Source: CAZKWG01 sp964615375 | GTDB taxonomy: Bacteria > Myxococcota_A > UBA796 > CAZKWG01 | Reading direction: 5' to 3' | Assembly (NCBI GenBank): GCA_964615375.1 | Contig: CAZTOW010000005.1 | Coordinates: 124,001 to 188,000, forward strand | Length of the DNA stretch: 64,000 bases | In this document: piece by piece, positions 47,750-55,702 of the stretch | How positions within the stretch are numbered: position 1 is the first letter of the stretch | How the letters are laid out: each line of letters starts with the position of its first letter | Notes under the pieces: model-generated | Seen by the model: the letters and a program-made list of their open reading frames with translations, nothing else | What the model was told of the DNA's origin: nothing | Databases searched by the model: none | Translations under genes and position numbers: made by a program

Positions 47750-50173
47750 ATGGAGCGCAGGTCCTTCCTCAAGATGGTCGCGATGGCCGCCGCCACGGCC
47801 GAGGCCGCCTCGCTGTCCCGCTGGTCCGAGGCCGCGCCCACCGGGCTCGACCCCGAGGTGCAGCGGCGCATGGGCTCGGGCGTGGACTGGCACAAGGCCC
47901 CCTGCCGCTTCTGCGGGACGGGCTGCCACGTCCAGGTGGGGGTCCAGGGCGGAAAGGTGGTGGCCATCGCCGGAGATCAGGCGGCTGAGGTCAACAAGGG
48001 CCTGCTCTGCGTGAAGGGCTACCACGTCGGCCTCGCCCTCTACGGGCCCGACCGGCTCAAGACCCCCCTGCTCCGCAAGAACGGCCAGCTCGTGCCGATC
48101 TCGTGGGAGGAGGCCATCCGCGTCATCGCCGACCGCGTCGAGCGCGACCCCAAGGGTTTCGCCATCTACGGCAGCGGCCAGTGGACCATCCCCGAGGGCT
48201 ACGCCGCCCAGAAGTTCATGAAGGGCGGCCTGTCCAACAACCACATCGACCCCAACGCCCGGCTGTGCATGGCCAGCGCCGTCACCGGCTTCCTGTCCAC
48301 CTATGGCGTGGACGAGCCCGCCGGCTGCTACGACGACCTGGACGAGGCCGACGTGATCCTCCTGTGGGGCAACAACCCCGCGGAGATGCACCCGGTCCTG
48401 TTCTCGCGCATCATCGATCGCCGGGTCCGCGGGGAGAAGGTCAAGATCATCGACATCGGCACGCGCCGCACGCGGTCCACCGCCCACGCCGACCACTACC
48501 TGCAGTTCAAGCCCCAATCTGACCTGGCCATCGCCAACGGCATCCTGAACCTGCTGGTGAGCAGCGGGCGCTACCACCAGGAGTTCGTCGAGAAGTTCTG
48601 CGCGTTCCGCGCCGACAGCGACCCGCCCGCCCTCAACGGCAAGGCGATCACCGCAGAGGAGTGGAAGGCCGGGATCGCGAAGTACACGCCCGAGGAGGTC
48701 GAGCGCATCTCCGGCGTCTCCGCGCGCGACATCCGCATGCTGGCCGACCTCTTCGCCGACCGCGAGCTGCGCATCACCAGCCTGTGGTGCATGGGCATGA
48801 ACCAGCACACGCGCGGCACGGCCATCAACAACCTCGTCCACGCCGTCCACCTGCTGTCTGGCCACTTCGGTCGCCCCGGCGACGCGCCCACCAGCCTCAC
48901 CGGCCAGCCCTCCGCCTGCGGCACCGTGCGCGAGGTCGGCACGCTCGCCCACGCCCTCCCCGGCGGGCGCGTGGTGGCGAAGCCCGAGCACCGCCAGCAG
49001 ACCGAGAAGATGTGGAACCTGCCCGAGGGCCGGATCAACGAGAAGCCCGGCTACCACACCGTGCAGATGTGGGAGAAGTTCTCCACCCCGGCGGCCCAGG
49101 GCGGCGACATCCACACCATCTGGGTGCAGGTCACCAACCCCGCCCAGACCCTGCCGAACTCCCACAAGCTGGTGGACCCGGCAGCCACGGACCCCGACAA
49201 GTTCCTCATCGTCTCCGACGTCTACCCCACCGCCACCACGGCCATCGCCGATCTGGTCCTGCCCAGCGCCATGTGGGTGGAGAAGAACGGGATGTACGGC
49301 AACTCCGAGCGCCGCACCCAGCAGTGGTTCAAGCTGGTGCAGCCCCCCGGCGAGGCCCGCGACGACGTGTGGCAGATCATCGCCGTGGCCTATGAGCTCT
49401 ACCGCCGCGGCCTGCCGGGCATGAAGGACAAGGACGGAAATTTCCTGTTCCAGATGAAGAACGCCGCCGGCCAGCCCGTCCCCGTCTGGGAGTGGCGCCG
49501 CTACTACGAGGTCAACGTAGACCGCGCGCTCTTCGAGGAGTACCGACCCTTCACCACGATGAAGCACAAGAACCTCGCGCCCTATGACGAGTACGTCCGG
49601 GCGCGCGGCATGCGCTGGCCCGTGCACGAGCAGCCCGACGGCACCTGGCGCGAGACCCGCTGGCGCTTCGCCGAGTTCGACGACCCCAACGTGAAGAAGG
49701 GCGCGGGCATCGAGTTCTACCACTCGGTCTCCGAGGACGGCCGCGCCCAGATCTGGCTGCGCCCCTACGAGGAGCCCCCGGAGAGCCCGGACAAGGACTT
49801 CCCCTTCTGGCTCTGCACCGGGCGCGTGCTGGAGCACTGGCACACCGGCACCATGACCCGGCGCGTCCCGCAGCTCGAGCGGTCCATGCCTCAGGCCTAC
49901 GTGGAGCTGAACCGGGAGGACGCGCGGCGCCTCGGCATCAGCGACGGGGAGATCGTGGAGGTCTCCACGCGGCGCGGCGCGCTGAAGCTGCCCGCCTGGA
50001 TCGACGGGCGCGGGAGCCCGCCCCCCGGCAGCCTCTTCATCCCCTTCTTCGACGAGCGCCTGCTGGTCAACCAGCTCACGCTCGACGCCCACGACCCCTT
50101 CTCCAAGCAGCCCGACTACAAGAAGTGCGCCGCAACGGTGCGCCGCGTGGGGGCGGATCATGCTTCCGGTTGA
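47750..50173 (+). CDS. napA: Periplasmic nitrate reductase catalytic subunit NapA
   Basis: 807 aa from ATG 47750 (GGAGG upstream). Signal RRSFLKMVAMAAATAEA is twin-arginine-type. [4Fe-4S] ligands Cys52, Cys55, Cys59 and Cys87; molybdenum ligand Cys173 in NARLCMASAVTGF. Two MGD-binding and the substrate channel domains follow, ending in the molybdopterin dinucleotide domain (LNREDARRLGISDGEIVEV). It reduces nitrate to nitrite in the periplasm. Length is normal. Its 3' end overlaps the next cytochrome gene by 14 bp. Confidence 0.93.
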   Translation: MERRSFLKMVAMAAATAEAASLSRWSEAAPTGLDPEVQRRMGSGVDWHKAPCRFCGTGCHVQVGVQGGKVVAIAGDQAAEVNKGLLCVKGYHVGLALYGPDRLKTPLLRKNGQLVPISWEEAIRVIADRVERDPKGFAIYGSGQWTIPEGYAAQKFMKGGLSNNHIDPNARLCMASAVTGFLSTYGVDEPAGCYDDLDEADVILLWGNNPAEMHPVLFSRIIDRRVRGEKVKIIDIGTRRTRSTAHADHYLQFKPQSDLAIANGILNLLVSSGRYHQEFVEKFCAFRADSDPPALNGKAITAEEWKAGIAKYTPEEVERISGVSARDIRMLADLFADRELRITSLWCMGMNQHTRGTAINNLVHAVHLLSGHFGRPGDAPTSLTGQPSACGTVREVGTLAHALPGGRVVAKPEHRQQTEKMWNLPEGRINEKPGYHTVQMWEKFSTPAAQGGDIHTIWVQVTNPAQTLPNSHKLVDPAATDPDKFLIVSDVYPTATTAIADLVLPSAMWVEKNGMYGNSERRTQQWFKLVQPPGEARDDVWQIIAVAYELYRRGLPGMKDKDGNFLFQMKNAAGQPVPVWEWRRYYEVNVDRALFEEYRPFTTMKHKNLAPYDEYVRARGMRWPVHEQPDGTWRETRWRFAEFDDPNVKKGAGIEFYHSVSEDGRAQIWLRPYEEPPESPDKDFPFWLCTGRVLEHWHTGTMTRRVPQLERSMPQAYVELNREDARRLGISDGEIVEVSTRRGALKLPAWIDGRGSPPPGSLFIPFFDERLLVNQLTLDAHDPFSKQPDYKKCAATVRRVGADHASG

Positions 50174-50918
50174 CACCCGCGCGAGCGCCCTGCGACTCGG
50201 CCTCGCTGTGCTCATCGGCGTCGCGTTCACCGGCTTCTTCGTCGGCACCACCGACGAGGTGGCCCGCTCCGCGCCCACCCCGGACGTCGGACAGATCGCC
50301 CGGGAGGGGCTCCGCGAGGCGCCCTCGTACACCGAGCTCCGGCTCAGCGCGCGCGGGACCGGCCCCGGCTGGCCCGAGGAGCAGGCCCTCCTCGCCACCC
50401 TGAGCCCCACCCGCCTCGACCCGGTGGAGCGCGACGCGACGGGGCTCGAGGCCCTGCTGCTGGCCCGCGCCGACCGCCGCGCCTACGACGGCGCCCCGCC
50501 CACGGTCCCCCACCCCATCGAGCAGGGCGGCTACCCCGAGTGCCTGGCCTGCCACGAGGAGGGGCTGAAGATCCGCGACCGCACCGCGCCGGGCATGCCG
50601 CACGCCACGCTGACGAGCTGCACGCAGTGTCACGTGTCTACGGCCAGCGGCCCGCCCACCGGGGGCGTCGAGGGTCAAGGGGCGCTCTCGGCGGGCAATT
50701 CTTTCACCGGCCTCGCGGCCCCCGAGCGCGGCCCCCGCGCCTGGGACGTGGCGCCCCCGCAGATCCCGCACACCAGCCGCATGCGCGACCGTTGCCTCTC
50801 CTGTCACGGGGTCAATGGCGCCAGTCCCATGCGTTCTACGCACCCTTCTCGCGAGAGCTGTACGCAGTGCCACACCAGCTCGGCTGAGCAGGATCAGCGC
50901 CAGTGGCCGACGGACTGA
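50160..50918 (+). CDS. napB: NapB-like tetraheme cytochrome with duplicated module
   Basis: 252 aa from ATG 50160. N-terminal signal/anchor VLIGVAFTGFFVG. Four CXXCH motifs: CLACH and CTQCH, then CLSCH and CTQCH. Each pair is preceded by the NapB-type PPTVPHP or PPQIPHT and contains the characteristic spacing, so the protein looks like two NapB modules in tandem. It should donate electrons to NapA. Ends the nap operon. Confidence 0.82.
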   Translation: MLPVDTRASALRLGLAVLIGVAFTGFFVGTTDEVARSAPTPDVGQIAREGLREAPSYTELRLSARGTGPGWPEEQALLATLSPTRLDPVERDATGLEALLLARADRRAYDGAPPTVPHPIEQGGYPECLACHEEGLKIRDRTAPGMPHATLTSCTQCHVSTASGPPTGGVEGQGALSAGNSFTGLAAPERGPRAWDVAPPQIPHTSRMRDRCLSCHGVNGASPMRSTHPSRESCTQCHTSSAEQDQRQWPTD

Positions 50919-50962
50919 GCAGTCGCGCGCCAGGTAGTCTGGCACCAAAAGGGGGCATCGAG

Positions 50963-51052
50963 ATGGCGAAAGAAATTTTCTGTGGGCCGCCGACGCCGTC
51001 AATCACGAGCGACACGCAGGTCTCTGGCTTCAATCGATGTGCAACGCCTTGA
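50963..51052 (+). CDS. Possible 29-aa peptide gene
   Basis: ATG 50963 with AGGGGG about eight bases upstream opens 29 codons (MAKEIFCGPPTPS...) ending at TGA 51050-51052. It lies between the nap operon and the next gene, in an AT-richer patch. Short, unrecognised, and could be chance. Confidence 0.35.
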   Translation: MAKEIFCGPPTPSITSDTQVSGFNRCATP

Positions 51053-51163
51053 CCGCGGGCGCCGAACGGTTCAAATTGCCAGCGACTGCCCGAGGCGGGT
51101 GCGGCACACGCTCCTCGGGTGGTCTCGCCCCAACCTTCCATCCGCTCCGCGAGGGGCGGGAGG

Positions 51164-51457
51164 ATGTCGGTGATGTACGACCTCCCGGAGCTCCGCCGGG
51201 CCGAGCTCGACACCCAGGCTTGCACGCGCCTCCTCGCGGAGATCGCTGAGCGCGCCCAGGTGCTCGAGGTGCGGGCGCGGCGGGGGGCCGGACAGAGCTC
51301 GGACGTCCTCGACCTCGAGGGAGCGCGGCGCGGCCTGGAGAGCGGGGAGCTTCGAGGCGTGCAGATCGTGTACGTCTGGGAGTCCGCGACCTGGGTCGAC
51401 ACCGTGCTGGCCGGGCCCGGAGGCTTCCGGGTGACGCGCATGCGGGCGAGCCCGTGA
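51164..51457 (+). CDS. Unknown 97-aa protein beside the nap operon
   Basis: 97 aa from ATG 51164 with GAGGGG seven bases upstream (ATG 51173 also possible). It is helical at first (ELRRAELDTQACTRLLAEIA) then has a beta-rich end (GVQIVYVWESATWVDTVL). No signal peptide and no family recognised. The position between napB and the Rrf2 gene suggests a link to nitrate respiration. Confidence 0.65.
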   Translation: MSVMYDLPELRRAELDTQACTRLLAEIAERAQVLEVRARRGAGQSSDVLDLEGARRGLESGELRGVQIVYVWESATWVDTVLAGPGGFRVTRMRASP

Positions 51458-51523
51458 GATTCGCCGCGAGAGCGACGTTTCTCAGGGATGAAAGCACACT
51501 CCAAGGCAATCTCAAGAACTCTC

Positions 51524-51537
51524 GTTCCACGGGGAAC
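51524..51537. promoter_or_regulatory. Palindrome upstream of the Rrf2 gene
   Basis: GTTCCACGGGGAAC, arms GTTCC/GGAAC with a four-base spacer, ends nine bases before the Rrf2 ATG. A candidate operator for autorepression; too close to the start to be an activator site. Confidence 0.45.
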
Positions 51538-51545
51538 TCCCACCC

Positions 51546-51983
51546 ATGAACGTCGCCCTGCTCAAGCTCCCGCGCATGCAACGCTATGCGCTCGCCTCCA
51601 TCTTCGCGCTCGCCCAGACGCCCAAGGACCGTCGGCCTACCTCCGACGAGCTCGCGGAGCGCACCGGCGCCCCGCGCCCCATGCTGACCAAGGTGCTCCG
51701 GCGCCTGGTCGTCGCGGGGCTCATCGAGGGCGAGCGCGGTCACCACGGCGGCTACCGCCTCCTCCGCGCGGCCGACACCATCCTGCTGGCCGAGGTCCTC
51801 AACGCCGTCACCGAGGAGTCCGACCCCCACGGCCCCCGTGAGTGCGCGCTGGCGGTCAAGGCCTGCGACGCCAACCACAAGTGCGCGCTCCACGACCGCT
51901 GGATGGCGGCCACCGAGCCCATCGCCAGCCTCGTCTCCGACGTCACGGTGACGCAGGTGCTCCGCGAGCAGGGCCTGGTGTAG
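51546..51983 (+). CDS. Rrf2-family regulator with NsrR/IscR-like cysteines
   Basis: 145 aa from ATG 51546. wHTH: RYALASIFALAQTP, TSDELAERTGAPRPMLTKVL, GLIEGERGHHGGYRLLR. Cys100, Cys107 and Cys113 form C-x6-C-x5-C, close to the Fe-S-binding cysteine triplets of NsrR and IscR. Given the adjacent NO-defence genes (NnrS) and nitrate reductase, an NO-responsive Fe-S sensor is the leading idea. Its target is unknown; a palindrome precedes its own start. Confidence 0.85.
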   Translation: MNVALLKLPRMQRYALASIFALAQTPKDRRPTSDELAERTGAPRPMLTKVLRRLVVAGLIEGERGHHGGYRLLRAADTILLAEVLNAVTEESDPHGPRECALAVKACDANHKCALHDRWMAATEPIASLVSDVTVTQVLREQGLV

Positions 51984-51993
51984 CCTCGAGGTC

Positions 51994-52009
51994 TGTGTGA
52001 TTTCGCACA
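51994..52009. promoter_or_regulatory. Palindromic activator box, copy 4
   Basis: TGTGTGATTTCGCACA lies in the longer palindrome CTGTGTGATTTCGCACAG, centred about 123 bp upstream of the sigma-54 promoter at 52117. Confidence 0.65.
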
Positions 52010-52116
52010 GGCTGAGCCGGGGGCTTTCACCCAGGGGAGCCTCCGGCTGGCGGTCGTGATGCCTGTTCAAGCGGCATTTTCGCGGGTTCCTCCCGGCTCG
52101 CGGCGCCCCCTCTAAC

Positions 52117-52132
52117 TGGCATGGATTTTGCT
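52117..52132 (+). promoter_or_regulatory. Sigma-54 promoter of the porin gene
   Basis: TGGCATGGATTTTGCT, GG at 52118-52119 and GC at 52130-52131, ten bases apart. Predicted start of transcription about 52143. The leader contains a GGACCG/CGGTCC hairpin (52148-52162) and GGAGG at 52169-52173. Confidence 0.75.
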
Positions 52133-52179
52133 CTTTTCGCCTCCCCTGGACCGCAGCGGTCCACGAATGGAGGCCGTTC

Positions 52180-53367
52180 ATGCTCAGCCTGCTCCTGCCC
52201 CTCTCCATCGCCCTGGCCGACGGGCCCGACGCCAACCCCTGGACGCTGAACCCGGTCCTGCAGGTCCGCCCCCGCCTGGAGCTCGACACGCTCCGCGACG
52301 GCAACGCCGAGACCGGCGAGTGGTTCGTCTCCCAGCGCAGCCGCGTGGGTGTGGCCGCCGAGTCCCCGCACTTCATGGCCCGGGTCGTGGTCCAGGACGT
52401 GCGCACCTGGGGCACCGAGACCGACACGCTCAAGGACCCGATCGCCGACGCCGTGGACTTCCACGAGGCCTGGGCGCGGTGGAAGTCCGGGGAGGGCTTC
52501 AACCTGACGGTGGGCCGCCAGGAGCTGAACTTCGATGAGCAGCGGCTCGTGGGCGCCGTGGACTGGGCGCAGCAGGGCCGCGCCTTCGACGCCCTGCGCC
52601 TCGCCGCGCGCAAGGGCCCCTGGAACGCGGAGCTGGCGGCGGCCATCCTCACCGAGGGCGCGCCGAACATCGCCACCGTGGGGGAGGACCAGGACAAGCT
52701 CGGCGTGCTGCTGCGCGCGGGCTGGAAGCCCATGAAGGAGGGCAGCACGGGCGTGGTGGACCTGGTCTCCATCACCGAGTCCGACGCGGCCACCGAGCAG
52801 CTCCGCGAGACCGTGGGCCTGTACGCCGCGGGCGGCACCGGCGGCCTCAGCGGTCGGCTCGAGGGCTACGCGCAGCTGGGCAGCCTGGGCGACTCGTCCT
52901 ACAGCGCCTGGATGCTCGGGGTCTATGGCAGCTTCGCGCCGCAGATGGCGGGCAAGCCGAAGCTGACCCTGTGGTTCGACAACCTCACGGGGGACGAGGA
53001 TCTGACGGACGACCAGATCACGGCCTTCCAGTCGCCCTTCGCCACGAACCACAAGTTCTACGGCATCATGGACGTGATGTGCTACACGCAGGGCTGCTGG
53101 GTGGACGGCCGCGGGCTGCGGGACGCGGCGCTGAAGGTGGACGTGACCCCCGTGGGCAAGACGAAGCTGAACCTGGACGTGCACTACTTCATGGCCGCGG
53201 CCAACCAGAGCTCGGACCAGGAGAGCACGCTCGGGCAGGAGGTCGACCTCTGGGCCAGCGGTCCCGTGGGCAAGAACGTCACGCTCTCGGGCGGCGGCGC
53301 CGTGCTGCTGCGGCCGGACCTGGACCCGGACCTCTGGGCCTTCGTGATGCTGGACCTGGCGCCCTGA
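52180..53367 (+). CDS. AlgE-like (alginate-export-family) outer-membrane porin
   Basis: 395 aa from ATG 52180 with a signal peptide SLLLPLSIALADG. The mature protein is rich in alternating strands (PVLQVRPRLELDTLRDG, VSQRSRVGVAAES, FNLTVGRQELNFDEQRLVG) typical of the alginate-export barrel family, ending in a hydrophobic C-terminal strand DLWAFVMLDLAP. As a sigma-54 regulon member with nap genes it could admit nitrate or nitrite. Confidence 0.82.
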   Translation: MLSLLLPLSIALADGPDANPWTLNPVLQVRPRLELDTLRDGNAETGEWFVSQRSRVGVAAESPHFMARVVVQDVRTWGTETDTLKDPIADAVDFHEAWARWKSGEGFNLTVGRQELNFDEQRLVGAVDWAQQGRAFDALRLAARKGPWNAELAAAILTEGAPNIATVGEDQDKLGVLLRAGWKPMKEGSTGVVDLVSITESDAATEQLRETVGLYAAGGTGGLSGRLEGYAQLGSLGDSSYSAWMLGVYGSFAPQMAGKPKLTLWFDNLTGDEDLTDDQITAFQSPFATNHKFYGIMDVMCYTQGCWVDGRGLRDAALKVDVTPVGKTKLNLDVHYFMAAANQSSDQESTLGQEVDLWASGPVGKNVTLSGGGAVLLRPDLDPDLWAFVMLDLAP

Positions 53368-53445
53368 CCTGCATCGACAGGGGCGCCGGGGTGTGTTAGT
53401 ATGCATGCTCACTCTCACATTGAGAGCGATCTCTTCGGAGTTCTG

Positions 53446-53727
53446 ATGTCCGCGAAGACCGCCGAGCGCGTGGATGCGCTTGAGCAGGTGCAGGCTTCGA
53501 CGCCTGAGATCTCCAGCGATGAGCGCCAGAGGCTTCGTGCTCAGCAGGTGGGCGCCGTGCTCCGGCACTCCCCACCTGTCGAGCAGGACGCGACGGGTGG
53601 TCACATGGGCGGTGCTCCGCGCTTCCCCTGGCACGACAAGACCAGGGCGGCGGAGGAGCGCGCCCGGCGCGAGCAGGAGCTGAAGCGTCTGTTCGGTGCC
53701 CCGAAGCGGGGAGATTCGGCCGTCTGA
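53446..53727 (+). CDS. Unknown 93-aa charged protein
   Basis: 93 aa from ATG 53446 with GGAG seven bases upstream; an earlier ATG at 53401 lacks one. It is hydrophilic and Arg/Glu-rich at the C-terminus (AAEERARREQELKRLFG). A CTCTCA/TGAGAG hairpin lies at 53412-53426 in its leader. No homologue recognised. Confidence 0.5.
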   Translation: MSAKTAERVDALEQVQASTPEISSDERQRLRAQQVGAVLRHSPPVEQDATGGHMGGAPRFPWHDKTRAAEERARREQELKRLFGAPKRGDSAV

Positions 53728-53740
53728 GCCTCGGTTGTGC

Positions 53741-55702
53741 TCAGGACGGGCTGAACATCACCTCTCGCAGCAGGATGGTCAGCTTGAGCATGTCCGCGCA
53801 GGCTTCGCTCCTGGCCTGGCGTTCCAGGCGTGCCCAGGTGGCGTCGAGCGCGGATCGGTCCATCCACCGCGTGAGGATGGTATCGGGCGTGTCCTCCTGG
53901 GGGGGGCTCGCGACACTCTCCCTGGGCATGTACCGGAGCTCACGCTGCACCGTTCGAAGCTCGGAGATCAGGTTCTGGACGGAGCCGAAGAGGTCCAGAT
54001 CCTCGCGTCCTCGAAGGTAAACGTACACGTCCTCCGCGCGCCAGGGCCCCGGGTGAGACCTCAGGAACGTGGGCACCCAGCCGAGCGGGTGGTCGGCCCG
54101 CGTCAGCGCGCGTTCCCGGAGGAGCTCCTCCTGCCGCTCGAGGCGCGACAGGATCTCCTGCGCGGCCCCTTGGGGGGCGGCGAGGTCCCTCGACAGGCCA
54201 AGCTCTTCGATGACCCGCGCGCGCCGGACCTGCTCCACCATCGCGCGGAGCTCGTCATGCGCGCACCAGTCGGCGGGACCGAGCGGCGCGTCCTCCAGAT
54301 CATCCGGCCACCAGTGCCCTGTCCACAGGAGGCGGGGCAGATGGGTGAACACCTGATGCTCGGGCGTGGGAAGCTCTGGGGGACGCTCCCGGGTGCGCTC
54401 CCACACGTGCACCTGAACGAGGAAGCGCAGCAGCTCCACGAGTCGATCCCGCCACAGGTCGTCCTCTGCGGCCGTGTCGCGTGCGGTCAGCCAGGAGGCT
54501 AGCGTGTGACGGGCACGCCCCTCGTCGAATCTCCTCCAGCGGATCACGCAGCGGTGAAGCCAGCTCAGCGCGCGCTTGAGCTCCCTGAGGGAGTCAAGCT
54601 GGAGGTCCTCGAAGAGCACGACCAGCTTCATCGAGAGGTGTCGCGCGCGCGCAGAGCGATCCTCGGCCAGCCCACCCTCGACGAGCCAGCGCTGCACCAT
54701 CTGCTGGCGATTCTCTGCACGCAGGACAGGGACCGGGAGGTGCAGGTCGATGCGCTTGAGGAGATCGTCCTCCCAGCGCTCTGATCTCCGCTCGGTGGGC
54801 GCCCGCCGCCAAGGAGCGCGTGTCCAGTCGAGGAGCACCAGGGTTCGGTCGACGCGGCGCAGGTAGCTCAGCGCGTCCAAGAGGCGCCGCTGCTGGGGCT
54901 CACCAAGTCGGCCGACGTTTTCGATCTGTATGACCAGGCTCCAGGTCGGATCGGGTGGGCAGATCGGAGCGTCCCCCGCAAGGGGAGGCGTGTTGACGCG
55001 CTCCAGCACCGTCAGCAGCTCCCGCAAGCGATCCGCGAACTCTTCGCAGCTCACGGCCACCCGGTCCCCCACTCGGCGGTGCTCCCAGGGCATCGCGAGG
55101 CGTCCGGGTGGGGATGCCGCGCGCTGTCGCCCAGGTAGCTCCTCGCCCCGGTCCAGGAAGAGCTCCAGGCAGGGGTGCCAGGCGCCAAGCGAGCAGCCCT
55201 CGATGAAGAGCACCAACGCAAGCTCGAGCCAGCTCGCGCTGGGATCGAGGAAGGTGGACGCGGGGAGCTTCAAAGGAGCCGGTTGATCGGGGATGTGGAG
55301 CCACAACCACCCGCGGTCGGGACCGGCCGCAGCCCTCCGTTGAGTCTCGCGAGCCTGCGCGCGTAGGCGTTCGAAGACGGCGCGACCGATGCGCGGCGCG
55401 AGCGCCTCCCAGGGGCTTCCGCGATCCGGGGCGCTGAGCGCAGCGTCGAAGCGGACCAGCAATGGCTCGACCTGGCACCGCTCTCGGAGCTCGCCCACGA
55501 TGAGGTTGATCAAGCTGGACTTGCCCATCCCCCAGCGCCCCTCTACCGTGGCGACGAAGGCCCTATGGCCCGAGCGCTCGGCCTCCGCGGGCTGGTTGAG
55601 CAGCTCGACCAGCTCGCGCGCCGTCTCCGTGAACTGGAGCTGGTCGAGCTCGGGATCGTCGATGGGCTGATCGGTGAGCCAGGGCAGGAGCGGGGAGGTC
55701 AT
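53741..55702 (-). CDS. KAP-like P-loop NTPase
   Basis: 653 aa from ATG 55702, ATGA overlap with the stop of the giant upstream gene. Walker A GRWGMGKSS (55-63) follows a KAP-type start (FTETARELVELLN). The Walker B strand, normally a DDLDR motif, is LVIQIENVGRLGEPQQRRL, with Glu/Asn for the Asp pair, followed by the KAP-like LLDALSYLRRVDRTLVLLDW. The C-terminal half is helical without recognised effector. KAP NTPases often partner a sensor or effector in conflict systems. Unusually short Walker B chemistry is noted. Confidence 0.75.
   Translation of the reverse strand: MTSPLLPWLTDQPIDDPELDQLQFTETARELVELLNQPAEAERSGHRAFVATVEGRWGMGKSSLINLIVGELRERCQVEPLLVRFDAALSAPDRGSPWEALAPRIGRAVFERLRAQARETQRRAAAGPDRGWLWLHIPDQPAPLKLPASTFLDPSASWLELALVLFIEGCSLGAWHPCLELFLDRGEELPGRQRAASPPGRLAMPWEHRRVGDRVAVSCEEFADRLRELLTVLERVNTPPLAGDAPICPPDPTWSLVIQIENVGRLGEPQQRRLLDALSYLRRVDRTLVLLDWTRAPWRRAPTERRSERWEDDLLKRIDLHLPVPVLRAENRQQMVQRWLVEGGLAEDRSARARHLSMKLVVLFEDLQLDSLRELKRALSWLHRCVIRWRRFDEGRARHTLASWLTARDTAAEDDLWRDRLVELLRFLVQVHVWERTRERPPELPTPEHQVFTHLPRLLWTGHWWPDDLEDAPLGPADWCAHDELRAMVEQVRRARVIEELGLSRDLAAPQGAAQEILSRLERQEELLRERALTRADHPLGWVPTFLRSHPGPWRAEDVYVYLRGREDLDLFGSVQNLISELRTVQRELRYMPRESVASPPQEDTPDTILTRWMDRSALDATWARLERQARSEACADMLKLTILLREVMFSPS

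Noticed and set aside
50941..50959. TGGCACCAAAAGGGGGC as a fifth sigma-54 promoter
   Set aside because: GG is followed ten bases later by GG rather than GC and no TTGC element is present; no activator box nearby.
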